Assembly: GCF_000737865.1 (NCBI RefSeq)
Contig: NZ_CP007287.1
Location: 151,453-215,452, forward strand
DNA: 64,000 bases
Reading direction: 5' to 3'
Origin: Bifidobacterium coryneforme
GTDB lineage: Bacteria; Actinomycetota; Actinomycetes; Actinomycetales; Bifidobacteriaceae
Shown here: positions 10,901-18,423 of the stretch, in pieces
Numbering within the stretch: position 1 is the first letter of the stretch
Layout of the letters: every line of letters starts with the position of its first letter
Program-made: the position numbers and the translations under genes
The notes under the pieces: model-generated
What the model was told of the DNA's origin: nothing
Databases searched by the model: none
What the model saw: only the letters and a program-made list of their open reading frames with translations

Positions 10901-12071
10901 CCGGCAGGCCTATACCGACTTCCAGAGCGGTCTGCTGACCGTTCCCGCCGGTGTGAACAAGCCCACCGATGAACACAGTCTGGCACCGCAGCTCCTCGTT
11001 TCCGATGCCTACATCACCTCGGTGGGGGCCGTTTCGGTCACCTCCAAGCCTGGCCAGGTGCCGAATCTGCCGGATACCATCATGGTCGGCTATTCCGATG
11101 GTAAGTTCGCCAGGGAGGCTGTGGACTGGAAGGTCGACCCGTCCCTGCTTACCAAGGACGGTGTCTATACGGTGCAGGGTAGGATCCGGGGCGATACCAC
11201 CATGGTCGGGGCCAAGGTCACGGTCAAGTCGGATCCAATCACCTCCTTCGAACCCCTTCCCGTTTTGGATAAGCCCGTTGGGCTGGCAAGGCAGGAGCTG
11301 GGTATGCCCACGAAGGTCAAGGCCAACCTGGCATCAGGCGAACGGGTTGAACTGACCGTGACCGGCTGGGACGATGACCCCTCCAACTACACGGAGAAGA
11401 GCGCTCCAGGCACCTATCGCTTCCCGGGGGGTGTCAGTCTGCCCATGGGTATCAGCAATCCCCTGAACCTGAAGCCGATTCAGGAGGTCCGTACCCACCC
11501 CAGGCCAGAAACTGTGGAGTTGGGAGTGAAACGCCCTGAGGTTATCCGTGGCAAGACGGCCCGGGTTTCCTTCAAGATTCACGCGGCGGCCCCTTTTCCG
11601 AAGCTTGATGATTGGGGTAAGGGGGTCGTCTGGACCATTACGCCCGTGGGGACAGGCCAGGGGCTGCGGCAAAACCTGCCCACGGTCGACTCTCGCGGGC
11701 GGGTGCGGACCTATCGGGATACGCCTCTGGGGTCCTATAGGGTCACGGTAACCAGCACCCGGATCGCGACGGTTTCGGGGTCCGTTGAGATTCGTGTGGT
11801 TGCCCGGTCCGGCAAGGCTTCTCTGACGCAGAAGCTGAACCGAACCAGGGCCGTCACCCCCTCGGCAGCCCACCGGCTCATGGCTGCCGGTGATGTTGCA
11901 TCGAGGGCCGCCCTGGTCGATGTTGAACGACTCGGCGACGATTCCGAGGCGGTCCTGCCTTCCCTGGATGCAACCCTTCCGGGGATGCGGCCCTCTTGTC
12001 AAGTGGGCACCTTGCGGATGAGCGCAAATCGTAGGGGTGCGGCGATAGGATTGCACCAGCTGGATTTCTAA
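7908..12071 (+). CDS. Secreted right-handed beta-helix protein with bacterial Ig-like and DNRLRE/CBM96-like domains
   Basis: A 1387-residue exported protein. A long N-terminal signal segment (hydrophobic residues about 31-52, possible cleavage after VHA near residue 55) is followed by a parallel beta-helix at about 85-660. This starts with TYYVDSLHGNDANDG and has many short N-rich turns such as YNYSHNN. Next come a Big_4-type Ig-like domain (about 700-766), a DNRLRE/CBM96-like beta-sandwich (about 810-1015, DVYKTDPGWDQSTLTW), a second Big_4 domain (about 1038-1106) and a degenerate repeat. The helix resembles polysaccharide lyases or glycosidases acting on glycans, but no catalytic site was identified. 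There is no LPXTG motif or C-terminal membrane anchor. ATG 7908 is chosen for its AGGGGGG site; a GTG at 7869 is the alternative. Confidence 0.8.
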   Translation: MNGNRNIHTGPGDRDWLTAKGEVLRRTARSFPAILAVLATLVSLVLTGLIGPVHAAAADEAAGGVPSEGGDGRTFTSVGVSQTGRTYYVDSLHGNDANDGLEPTRAWKSLGKVSATTFVPGDHILLESGSTWQGQVRPKGDGNGSERIVLDFYTRKADGSASYEAGRRPVINGGGTYGSGSFKRYVSGAVQLTNQEYWTIRNLEVTNSPEPNNPEGYKKHGDAQRVGILLLGFGQNRMLESDTVENCYVHDVQSEYYLQARREGKPQTLKAVGGIIALGHWADPDGRTLGKGVTNTGFHDLTIQGNIVQRVGLEGIRTKADSSNDSSPGLFEKVTIRNNYLEDIAGDAIVISENKAQGLVEGNTVVRACNADYGTENYAAIWAMASKDVLLQFNEVYGNTHGYNDGEAFDIDMGCDRITYQYNYSHNNGGGFMLLMSNQTNSVIRYNISVNDGAGNSGTNAAGPGHGSYDYKEQSLFHYWISDPGASMPQIYNNTFYVGDGVSTSLFGEGNSGDNSGTIAHFTNNILYKTGSGSLKFLAAYPPDGSRPIEHRLHGNPGDFIKHNLIWPDTVPTAASGTTVEELEAAGNVFQTPKLVIDQNSDAAEAIRNQLGTTLSNPETSLPWSDQVDRMRTRASLFRIQADSSAVAAGIRMEGAPDRDMFGGSTKDRGVDIGATQVSNHEIATRYEIPETRVNTFAGVYPALPETLKVTVRESSGGTSTEKVTNMPVTWDQLNLSQFGQAGEFTVAGRIPGIPDQAKASVTVTGQVGSGRNRDVRSLAGQAATVERGSSEAIGAKPGTSSKATGDKYPFGVSYSNNLVLKLKNSSSASYNRRFYVKVDPSAYPGQADQIKKAKLRVYLSRFDINNSAGSTDAERLNNTAFSVDVYKTDPGWDQSTLTWANGPLNAEVTEANHRPLGSGETIPDYAVLRPGAHQVFTNKEIIDNGYAVDIDVTSIVRSMGGSRLTGPVSFLVDIPMSDTPNFNRDNGGFDAFSVEGARQAYTDFQSGLLTVPAGVNKPTDEHSLAPQLLVSDAYITSVGAVSVTSKPGQVPNLPDTIMVGYSDGKFAREAVDWKVDPSLLTKDGVYTVQGRIRGDTTMVGAKVTVKSDPITSFEPLPVLDKPVGLARQELGMPTKVKANLASGERVELTVTGWDDDPSNYTEKSAPGTYRFPGGVSLPMGISNPLNLKPIQEVRTHPRPETVELGVKRPEVIRGKTARVSFKIHAAAPFPKLDDWGKGVVWTITPVGTGQGLRQNLPTVDSRGRVRTYRDTPLGSYRVTVTSTRIATVSGSVEIRVVARSGKASLTQKLNRTRAVTPSAAHRLMAAGDVASRAALVDVERLGDDSEAVLPSLDATLPGMRPSCQVGTLRMSANRRGAAIGLHQLDF

Positions 12072-12081
12072 GGAAGAAACA

Positions 12082-13020
12082 ATGAAATATATGAATATCG
12101 GGGTCTCGGGTGTAAAGGCCTCTCGCGTGGCTCTGGGGGCCATGCGGATTGACACCAAGTCGCCCGAAGAGGCCGCCGCGATCGTCCAATCGGCCTTGGA
12201 TGCGGGAATCGACTATTTCGATACAGCGGATTGCTACCACAATGGCGAGAGCAGCAGGGTGTTGGGTCGGGCCCTGAGGGATCTCTGCATCGACCGGTCA
12301 GATGTCGGCATCCAGACCAAGGTCGGCATCTTCCGTGACCCGGACAGTGACAAGATCACCAGGTATGACTTCTCGGCCGAGCATCTGATTGCGGCCGTTG
12401 ACCAGGAACTGGAGAACCTCCAGACGGACTACGTCGATTACCTGCTCCTGCACAGGCCGGATACCCTGGTCGAGCTGGACCAGCTGGCAGAGGCCTTCAA
12501 TGTCATGCAGGCCTCGGGGAAGGTTCGCCATTTCGGTGTCAGCAATGTCAACCCCATGCAGGTCGAACTTCTCCAGAGCGCGGTCAGTCAGAGGCTGGAC
12601 GTCAACCAACTGCAGTTCGGGCTGGGGCACACCGGTATGGTCCAGCAGGAATTCCACGTCAATATGATTGATGCGCCCAGCCTGGATCATGATGGTGGGT
12701 TGATTTCCTACTCCCGCCTGAAGCACATGACCATTCAGGCATGGAGTCCCTTCCAGACGGGGTTCTTCGAGGGGGTCTTCATTGATAATCCCAAGTTCCC
12801 GGAGCTGAATGACCGCCTGGAGCAGGTGGCCGGGAAGTACGGCGTCAGCAAGAGCGCCATCGCTGTGGCCTGGATTCTTCGTCACCCCGCCGGCATGCAG
12901 GTTCTGCTAGGGTCCATGACCCCATCCCGCATTACCGAGATGGCCGGCGGGGCAGATGTGGAACTGACCGCCCAGGAGTGGTATGACCTCTACCTGTCTG
13001 CCGGGAACGACCTTCCTTAA
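12082..13020 (+). CDS. Aldo/keto reductase
   Basis: A 312-residue NAD(P)H-dependent aldo/keto reductase. The catalytic tetrad is readable: D47 in YFDTAD, Y52, K80 in QTKVG and H124 in LLLHRPD. FGVSNVNP near 150-157 and LGSMTPSRI near the end fit cofactor binding. The ribosome site AAGGAAG overlaps the end of the beta-helix gene, and only 10 bases separate the genes, so they are likely co-transcribed. It could reduce a sugar or an aldehyde released by the neighbouring systems. Substrate is unknown. Confidence 0.88.
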   Translation: MKYMNIGVSGVKASRVALGAMRIDTKSPEEAAAIVQSALDAGIDYFDTADCYHNGESSRVLGRALRDLCIDRSDVGIQTKVGIFRDPDSDKITRYDFSAEHLIAAVDQELENLQTDYVDYLLLHRPDTLVELDQLAEAFNVMQASGKVRHFGVSNVNPMQVELLQSAVSQRLDVNQLQFGLGHTGMVQQEFHVNMIDAPSLDHDGGLISYSRLKHMTIQAWSPFQTGFFEGVFIDNPKFPELNDRLEQVAGKYGVSKSAIAVAWILRHPAGMQVLLGSMTPSRITEMAGGADVELTAQEWYDLYLSAGNDLP

Positions 13021-13063
13021 GGCGATTTCGGCAGGTTAAGAGGTTCGGTCTTCAAGGTATTCC

Positions 13064-13309
13064 ATGCACTACTTCACTCCCAAGCGATGCGCCAGCACGT
13101 CGAAAATCATGTATCACGACAAGACGAAGGCGCTTCGAGCCGCCGATCAGAGTCTGGTCGAGCGAGGTGCCCGGCTCTGGGTGTACCGATGCCAGTACTG
13201 CGGTACCTGGCATCTGACCAGCCGTGAGCCGGGATCCTACGCCCGGGTGCCCCTCAATCAGCAGTTGAAACCGCATTCGCGGAAGAAGGGGTACAAACCA
13301 AGACGTTGA
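13064..13309 (+). CDS. Small basic protein with a Cys-pair (zinc-ribbon-like) motif
   Basis: An 81-residue protein with pI clearly basic (many K and R, ending KKGYKPRR). It contains CQYCGTWHLTSR near residues 44-55. A CxxC with nearby H resembles small actinobacterial proteins of unknown function that probably bind zinc. The ribosome site before the ATG is weak, and the gene stands 44 bases after the aldo/keto reductase. The CxxC...WHLT pattern is conserved in hypothetical proteins I know of, which is why I accept it. No function is proposed. Confidence 0.6.
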   Translation: MHYFTPKRCASTSKIMYHDKTKALRAADQSLVERGARLWVYRCQYCGTWHLTSREPGSYARVPLNQQLKPHSRKKGYKPRR

Positions 13310-13346
13310 AATATGAGGTCCGGTCGGTGCAGTGTTGCCCGGCCGG

Positions 13347-14192
13347 TCAGCGGTTCATATCGAAACCCTGGGCTTGGATGGAGGGGAGCATGGGCTCATG
13401 GTCCCCCTTAGGATTGCAGGATTTATCGGCCATGATCTGGCTGAAAGCCTTGCGCGGTGCATCCAGCTGGCGCAGGTCCCGGTAATAGAGTCTGACCGCT
13501 TCATCGAAGTCCTTAAGTGCCCGCTCGGCCTCGCCGGGCCTCTCGGACTGGCCATAGGAGTTGAGGAATATCTGCGCGGCCCGTGGCATGCGCGGCTTCA
13601 ATGGCGGGTCCTGGTCGGGGTGGCCGATGGCCAGGCCCAGCACCGGGTAGACCAGGCGGGGCAGGTCAAGCAGGTCGATCAGTCCTTCCACATCGTTGAT
13701 GACGCTGCCCAGGATGACGGAGCCCAGGCCCAGTGAGTTGGCGGCCGTCTCCATGGCATGCAGGGCAAGAACGGCATCATTCTGGGATTGCAGGAAGGCA
13801 TATCCCGTATTGAGCACAAACGTATCTGCATCGATGTCAACCCCTTCCTGCCGGGCCAGGTCGGCATTGCGACGCTGGTCGGCAAGGAAGATGTACAGAA
13901 GGGGTGCCTGGGACACGTAATCCTGGTGGGCCATGTCGGCAATGGCCCGGGCCTTGTCGGAATCGGTGATGCGGATGGCGGACCATTCGTTGAAGTACCG
14001 GCTGGTGGCTGCATGTTGGGCCGTCTCCTCCAGAACGGCAACCGTGTCAGGGTCGATTGCCTCATCGGTGAAGGAGCGGATGGTCCTGCGGTTGAGCAGG
14101 GTATCGATGGTCCGGTTGCGGACGGTCCTCTCGTATTCGGCGGATTCTCCGCCCTTCCCGGCCTCACCGGGAGACTGTATTGAAGTGGTCAT
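13347..14192 (-). CDS. Nitroreductase-family flavin oxidoreductase
   Basis: A 281-residue FMN-dependent nitroreductase-fold protein. The family entry motif LLNRRTIRSFTDEAID is near residues 32-47. It is followed by the alternating helices of the fold and by AANSLGLGSVILGSV near 155-170, the usual loop over the flavin. The pattern is closest to NADPH-dependent NfrA/Frp-like enzymes. It is transcribed against its upstream neighbours and convergent with the small Cys-pair gene. An upstream in-frame TTG at 14228 is possible, but ATG 14192 is more natural. The substrate is unknown. Confidence 0.85.
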   Translation of the reverse strand: MTTSIQSPGEAGKGGESAEYERTVRNRTIDTLLNRRTIRSFTDEAIDPDTVAVLEETAQHAATSRYFNEWSAIRITDSDKARAIADMAHQDYVSQAPLLYIFLADQRRNADLARQEGVDIDADTFVLNTGYAFLQSQNDAVLALHAMETAANSLGLGSVILGSVINDVEGLIDLLDLPRLVYPVLGLAIGHPDQDPPLKPRMPRAAQIFLNSYGQSERPGEAERALKDFDEAVRLYYRDLRQLDAPRKAFSQIMADKSCNPKGDHEPMLPSIQAQGFDMNR

Positions 14193-14404
14193 GGTGTCAT
14201 TGTGACCATCGCGGCAGAAGGGACACAAGAACCGAGAGGTTAATCTTGCTCAGAGAATAGTGACATATATCCAATTGCGCCCGGTGCCCCTGACGGCTGC
14301 GCCTTGAATCGGATTTGCCGTAGAACATGGAAGCCGCCACGCGAGACCTATACCGGTCCGATACTTGGTGGGCAGGTCGCGGCAGTGCGGGTACTCCGCG
14401 GGGC

Positions 14405-14767
14405 TTACCGATGGCGCTTGTCGATCAGGGCCTGGGAGCCGCGTCCGATCAGCTCGGATGCCAGGGTGGTCACGGCCGCCGAAAGTACCGCAAAGAGCAG
14501 TCCGGCAGTCGCGCTCTCCTGGTCGCCCTCTTCGGTGTCCACGCCACCATTGCGCTTGCGGACCAGACTGCCCCAAAAGGCCTGGAAGAGTTTGCCGGCC
14601 ACCAGACCTGCGATGCTGGGGAGGGCGAACTTCATGACCTTGTCCATAAGGGTTTCCGGATCTGACTCGACTGAAGAGCGCATTTGGTTCACCTTGTCAT
14701 CTATACGGTGGAATACGCCGACCAGGTGGTCGGCCTGATTGCCCGATTCATGCTCTGCCATGCTCAT
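14405..14767 (-). CDS. DUF4235 family membrane-associated protein
   Basis: A 120-residue protein. A polar N-terminal 45 residues precede two hydrophobic helices (FALPSIAGLVAGKLFQAFWG near 48-67 and LLFAVLSAAVTTLASELIG near 88-106). The pattern matches the actinobacterial DUF4235 family of unknown function. It is divergent from the phosphatase at 14831 with 63 bases between. On its own strand AATAAT lies six bases before the ATG, so the message may be leaderless. The 175 bases downstream (14230-14404) show no gene. Confidence 0.7.
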   Translation of the reverse strand: MSMAEHESGNQADHLVGVFHRIDDKVNQMRSSVESDPETLMDKVMKFALPSIAGLVAGKLFQAFWGSLVRKRNGGVDTEEGDQESATAGLLFAVLSAAVTTLASELIGRGSQALIDKRHR

Positions 14768-14830
14768 ATGGCCATTATTCCACGGATGTGGATGGAGCGG
14801 TGGCGTTGAAGCCGGTGATAGAGTTGCACC

Positions 14831-15532
14831 ATGGCTACTGTAGATCAAGCCGCAGGCAAGGAGGCCTCGGAAACCGGTTGTTTGGTACTGCTCAGGCATG
14901 GGCAGACGGCCTGGAGCCTCAGTGGACAATACACCGGCAGAACGGACATCCCCCTGACCGAGGAGGGTGAGCGGCAGGCGGCTGCTGCGGGGATTCGACT
15001 TTCGTCGGACTTCCCCGAAGGATTCGATGCCGGTTGCGTGTTCGTCAGCCCCCTGATGAGGGCAAGGCAGACGGCCCGGCTGTCCGGATTCGACCGGTTC
15101 GAGATCATGCCTGAACTGGTTGAACGGGATTATGGCCACGCTGAAGGACGCAGAAGGCGGGACATCCAGCGTCATCTCGGACGGGATTGGGATGTATGGA
15201 CCGATGACCCTTCGGTCCTGACCCATGACGGCAGTGGTGACCGGCAGGAGGTCTTGCCGGACGGTTCGTTGGTCCAGGTTCGGGTCACCGGGGGAGAGAG
15301 CCTGGCTGCGGCGGCTGCCCGCACGCGCGGAATCATCGAGAGGGTGGCACCTCTGGTCGATGAGGGCCGTCGGGTTCTTCTGGTCTCCCACGCGCACATT
15401 TTGAGGGTGCTGGCCACCCAGTGGATGGGGCTGAACCCCTCTGCGGCGAAACTGATGAGACTCTATACGGCGCATTACGGAGTTCTGGGGAACTACCAGG
15501 GGGATAGGGTTCTCAAGACCTGGAACTGCTGA
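14831..15532 (+). CDS. Histidine phosphatase (phosphoglycerate mutase-like)
   Basis: A 233-residue protein of the histidine phosphatase superfamily. The catalytic RHG is at about residues 22-24 (LLRHGQTAWSLSGQYTGRTDIPLTEEG). The acid/proton donor region ERDYGHAEGR is near 97-106, and the second histidine is in LLVSHAHILRV near 183-193. It is probably a general sugar- or metabolite-phosphatase rather than glycolytic mutase, because it lacks the extended mutase segments. No ribosome site is visible; TAGAGT (14819-14824) six bases before the ATG suggests a leaderless transcript. Confidence 0.85.
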   Translation: MATVDQAAGKEASETGCLVLLRHGQTAWSLSGQYTGRTDIPLTEEGERQAAAAGIRLSSDFPEGFDAGCVFVSPLMRARQTARLSGFDRFEIMPELVERDYGHAEGRRRRDIQRHLGRDWDVWTDDPSVLTHDGSGDRQEVLPDGSLVQVRVTGGESLAAAAARTRGIIERVAPLVDEGRRVLLVSHAHILRVLATQWMGLNPSAAKLMRLYTAHYGVLGNYQGDRVLKTWNC

Positions 15533-15582
15533 GAGTGAATGAAGGCAGGGCAGGAAGGCAACCGGTTCGGTCCACCTAGTTA

Positions 15583-15695
15583 TGCAAACGTTTGTAGAAA
15601 AGCTGGATGAACTTCTTGCGAGCATCCGTGAAGCCGCTCTCCGAATGGCTTTGAATATAGGGAGAACAGCACACAAGGAAATGCCAGCGTTTGCA
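15583..15695 (+). promoter_or_regulatory. Two LacI-type operators (TGCAAACG family) before the first duplicated ABC transporter
   Basis: Site one, TGCAAACGTTTGTA (15583-15596), has a perfect CAAACGTTTG core. Site two, TGCCAGCGTTTGCA (15682-15695), reads TGCAAACG on the other strand. Their centres are 99 bases apart, a distance that would allow one repressor tetramer to loop the DNA. Related sites are at 18216-18229 and 28928-28941. The LacI protein at 17165-18178 is the likely ligand-controlled regulator. Confidence 0.65.
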
Positions 15696-15812
15696 TTTCC
15701 TGGAATAATGTGGAAAATATAAGGTACCGAAGGATCCTGGAAACCAAAGAAGGCCTTCCGGCCTTATGGACTGGTCGCTTATGAGCGGGCGGCCGAAGAG
15801 AAAGGTTCGAAG

Positions 15813-17150
15813 ATGAATCATCACGTAAGACAAGTGGTCACGGTACTGGCCACAGCAGCCATGGCCGTGGGGGCCCTGTCGGGGTGCGGGTCGTCCGGCA
15901 CTACGGCCAACGAGGATGGGGGCAAGGTCTACTTCCTCAACTCCAAGCCCGAAGTATCGGATCAGTGGAAACAGATAGCGGAGGAGTACACCAAGGAGAC
16001 CGGTGTGCCCGTTACGGTGGAGACCGCGGCCGCGGGAACCTACCAGCAGACCCTGAAGTCCGAGTTCGCCAAGTCCGAACCGCCCACCCTCTTCCAGCTG
16101 TCGGGCCCCGTGGACCTGGAGACCTGGAAGGACTTCACCGCCGACCTGACCGACACGGACATCTACAAGCAGCTCAAGGATCCCGCCCTGGCACTCAAGT
16201 CGGCCGAAACCGGCAAACCGGTGGGCGTCCCCTTCGTCATCGAGAGTTTCGGTCTGATCTACAACAAGGACATCCTGGCCAAGTACGTCAAGCTCCCCGG
16301 TGCAGCGGTCAAGTCCGTGAACGACATCGACTCCTTCGACAAGCTCAAGGCCGTCACCGACGATATGCAGAAGCGTAAGGATGACCTGGGCATCAAGGGC
16401 GCCTTCACCTCGGCAGGTTTCGACTCGAGCTCCATATGGCGCTACGACACCCACCTGGCCAACATGCCGCTCGACAGGGAGTTCAAGGACGACGGAATCA
16501 CGGCGGAGCCCGCCACCGTCAAGGGCACCTATATGCCCCAGTTCAAGAACATCTTCGACCTGTACCTGACGGATTCCACCACTCCGCGCTCGCAGCTGAG
16601 CGGAAAGACCAGCGATGATGCCAACTCGGAATTCGCCCTTGGTGAGGCCGCCTTCTACCAGAACGGGACCTGGTCCTGGACGGACCTGCAGAACGCCGGA
16701 ATGGAGGCCGACCAGGTGGGCATGATTCCCATCTACATGGGTATGCCCGATGAAGCCAAGCAGGGTCTGGCCACCGGTTCCGCCCAGTACTGGTGCCTGA
16801 ACAAGAAGGCGACGGACAAGAACCTCAAAGCCACCAAGGACTTCCTCAAGTGGATGATCACCTCCGAGCGGGGCAAAGAGTCCATCGCCAAGGACATGGG
16901 CTTCACCACGCCATTCGAGACCTTCGACAAGGTCAAGACCGACAACCCCTTGGTGGAGGCCATGAACAAGGATATGGACTCCGATAAGGACCGTGTGGGT
17001 TGGAGTTTCACCATGGTGCCCTCCGAGCGCTGGAAGGATGACCTGGGCAACGCCATGCTGGAGTATGCGCAGGGAACAGCCGGCTGGGAAGGTGTCGAGA
17101 AGGCCTTCGTGGACAACTGGGCCAAGGAGTACCAGGCCAACAAGCAGTGA
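15813..17150 (+). CDS. ABC transporter sugar-binding lipoprotein (copy A of duplicated system)
   Basis: A 445-residue solute-binding lipoprotein. Signal and lipobox LSGC put the lipidated Cys at residue 25. The mature protein begins with KVYFLNSKPEVSDQWKQ and shares a full-length pattern with the protein at 23773-25086. Shared stretches include GTYQQTLKSEFAKS versus GTYEQSLKSELAKS, KGAFTSAGFDSSS versus KGAFSSAGFDSSS, and a common end around EYAQGT. The pair are paralogues. The start has an AGAAAGG site. Its permeases (18424-20132) are separated from it by a LacI gene on the opposite strand, so they must have their own promoter or rely on read-through. Ligand is unknown. Confidence 0.9.
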   Translation: MNHHVRQVVTVLATAAMAVGALSGCGSSGTTANEDGGKVYFLNSKPEVSDQWKQIAEEYTKETGVPVTVETAAAGTYQQTLKSEFAKSEPPTLFQLSGPVDLETWKDFTADLTDTDIYKQLKDPALALKSAETGKPVGVPFVIESFGLIYNKDILAKYVKLPGAAVKSVNDIDSFDKLKAVTDDMQKRKDDLGIKGAFTSAGFDSSSIWRYDTHLANMPLDREFKDDGITAEPATVKGTYMPQFKNIFDLYLTDSTTPRSQLSGKTSDDANSEFALGEAAFYQNGTWSWTDLQNAGMEADQVGMIPIYMGMPDEAKQGLATGSAQYWCLNKKATDKNLKATKDFLKWMITSERGKESIAKDMGFTTPFETFDKVKTDNPLVEAMNKDMDSDKDRVGWSFTMVPSERWKDDLGNAMLEYAQGTAGWEGVEKAFVDNWAKEYQANKQ

Positions 17151-17164
17151 TGTGGGCTGCCGGG

Positions 17165-18178
17165 TCAGTCGCTGGTTCCGCCTGGTGCGGCCGTGGATGA
17201 TCTGAGGACCAGTGTGGGGCTGACCAGGTCGTGTGGGTGTTCAAGCTCCCGACCCTCGATCAGCTCCAAGGTCTTCCCGGCCAGGGAGACGGCCATGTCA
17301 TAGGGCTGCTGCCGAATGGTGGTCAGCCCTATGTCCTCGGCGAAGCGGCTGTCGTCGTACCCTATGACCGACATGTCGCCGGGCACCTTGATACCGCACC
17401 GTTCAAGCTGGAATATCAGCGGAACAGCCAGGGAATCCTCCTGGCAGGCTATGCCGGTCGGCCTCTGGTCCAGATTCATCAACTGGGTCAGGACCTGGGG
17501 TATGGGGTTGTCGTCTGCGGGTGCCGCCAGGACGGTGGGCTCGATGCCCCTGCTTCTGCAGGCGGTGATGAATCCATCGAGACGGGCTTGAATGCTGAAG
17601 TGCAAGGAGGCGACCGGGGTGGAGCGGATGTACGCCAGTCGGCGATGCCCCAGCGCCATCAGGTGCTCGGCCGACAGTCTGCCCCCCTGCTCGTCATCGA
17701 TGCGGGTGGAGGCCATGAAGCCGTCCTCCTCGGTCACGTTCAGGCTGACGATGGGCACATTGACACTGATCAGGCGTGAGATTTCAACCGGTTCGATATC
17801 GAAGGAGGTGACGATGACCGCATCCACATTGCGTTTGACCGGCAGCTCCTCGAAGAAGCGCCGGCGCGCCTGCCCGCTTGTGATCTGGCAGATGGATATG
17901 TCGTACCCCGCCTTGAGGAAAACGGAGTTGAACCCTTCCATGATGGTCGAGTTGAACCAGGTGTTCAGATGGTCGTTGATCAGGACGGCCACCCGCAGGG
18001 ATTGCCCGGACTTGAGGGCCGTGGCCGATCTGGATATGGAGAAGTTCAACTCATCGGCGATGGCCAATACCTTGGCCCGCGTCCGTTCCGATACCAGGTC
18101 GGGCCGGGTGAAGGACCGGGAGACGGTCGATACGGACACCTTGGCCTGGCGGGCCACGTCCTGGATGGTCGACTCCAT
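17165..18178 (-). CDS. LacI-family regulator
   Basis: A 337-residue repressor. The N-terminal helix-turn-helix STIQDVARQAKVSVSTVSRSF begins at residue 3, followed by a sensor domain with GYDDSRFAEDIGLTTIRQQP near the end. The ATG at 18178 has a GAGGAGC ribosome site; an upstream in-frame ATG at 18220 would run through the operator at 18216-18229 and is less likely. It is convergent with the binding-protein gene (14 bases between stops) and divergent from the permeases. The operator in its own upstream region points to autoregulation and joint control of both directions. Confidence 0.9.
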   Translation of the reverse strand: MESTIQDVARQAKVSVSTVSRSFTRPDLVSERTRAKVLAIADELNFSISRSATALKSGQSLRVAVLINDHLNTWFNSTIMEGFNSVFLKAGYDISICQITSGQARRRFFEELPVKRNVDAVIVTSFDIEPVEISRLISVNVPIVSLNVTEEDGFMASTRIDDEQGGRLSAEHLMALGHRRLAYIRSTPVASLHFSIQARLDGFITACRSRGIEPTVLAAPADDNPIPQVLTQLMNLDQRPTGIACQEDSLAVPLIFQLERCGIKVPGDMSVIGYDDSRFAEDIGLTTIRQQPYDMAVSLAGKTLELIEGRELEHPHDLVSPTLVLRSSTAAPGGTSD

Positions 18179-18215
18179 GAAGTGCTCCTCATCTGCATGC
18201 CGGGATGGAACTTCC

Positions 18216-18229
18216 TGCAAACGATTGCC
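18216..18229 (+). promoter_or_regulatory. LacI-type operator between regulator and permease genes
   Basis: TGCAAACGATTGCC has the palindrome GCAAnCGnTTGC and the same TGCAAACG half-site as the operators at 15583-15695. It is 38 bases before the regulator start, in the divergent region that also serves the permease at 18424. A separate inverted repeat ATATCTC/GAGATAT (18255-18261 and 18271-18277) lies in the same region and is not explained. Confidence 0.65.
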
Positions 18230-18423
18230 GGGCTCCTCTCCGGGTAGGTCGATGATATCTCACCGGGGTGGAGATATACCGGGGCCGGTCTGGTGATGGG
18301 GATGGTATCCGGCCCGCCATAGGCGGCGTTTGAGGTGTAGCCCTGGATTATGAAAAGCAGAACGAGGACTGCGGGAGGAAACGAAATGACCATGCTTGAC
18401 CCACTGAGAGCAGGGAGGGAATC

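Noticed and set aside
11800..12071. Frameshifted LPXTG anchor at the end of the beta-helix gene
   Set aside because: I saw no sorting motif or hydrophobic tail near the end of the gene, so the lack of anchor seems real.
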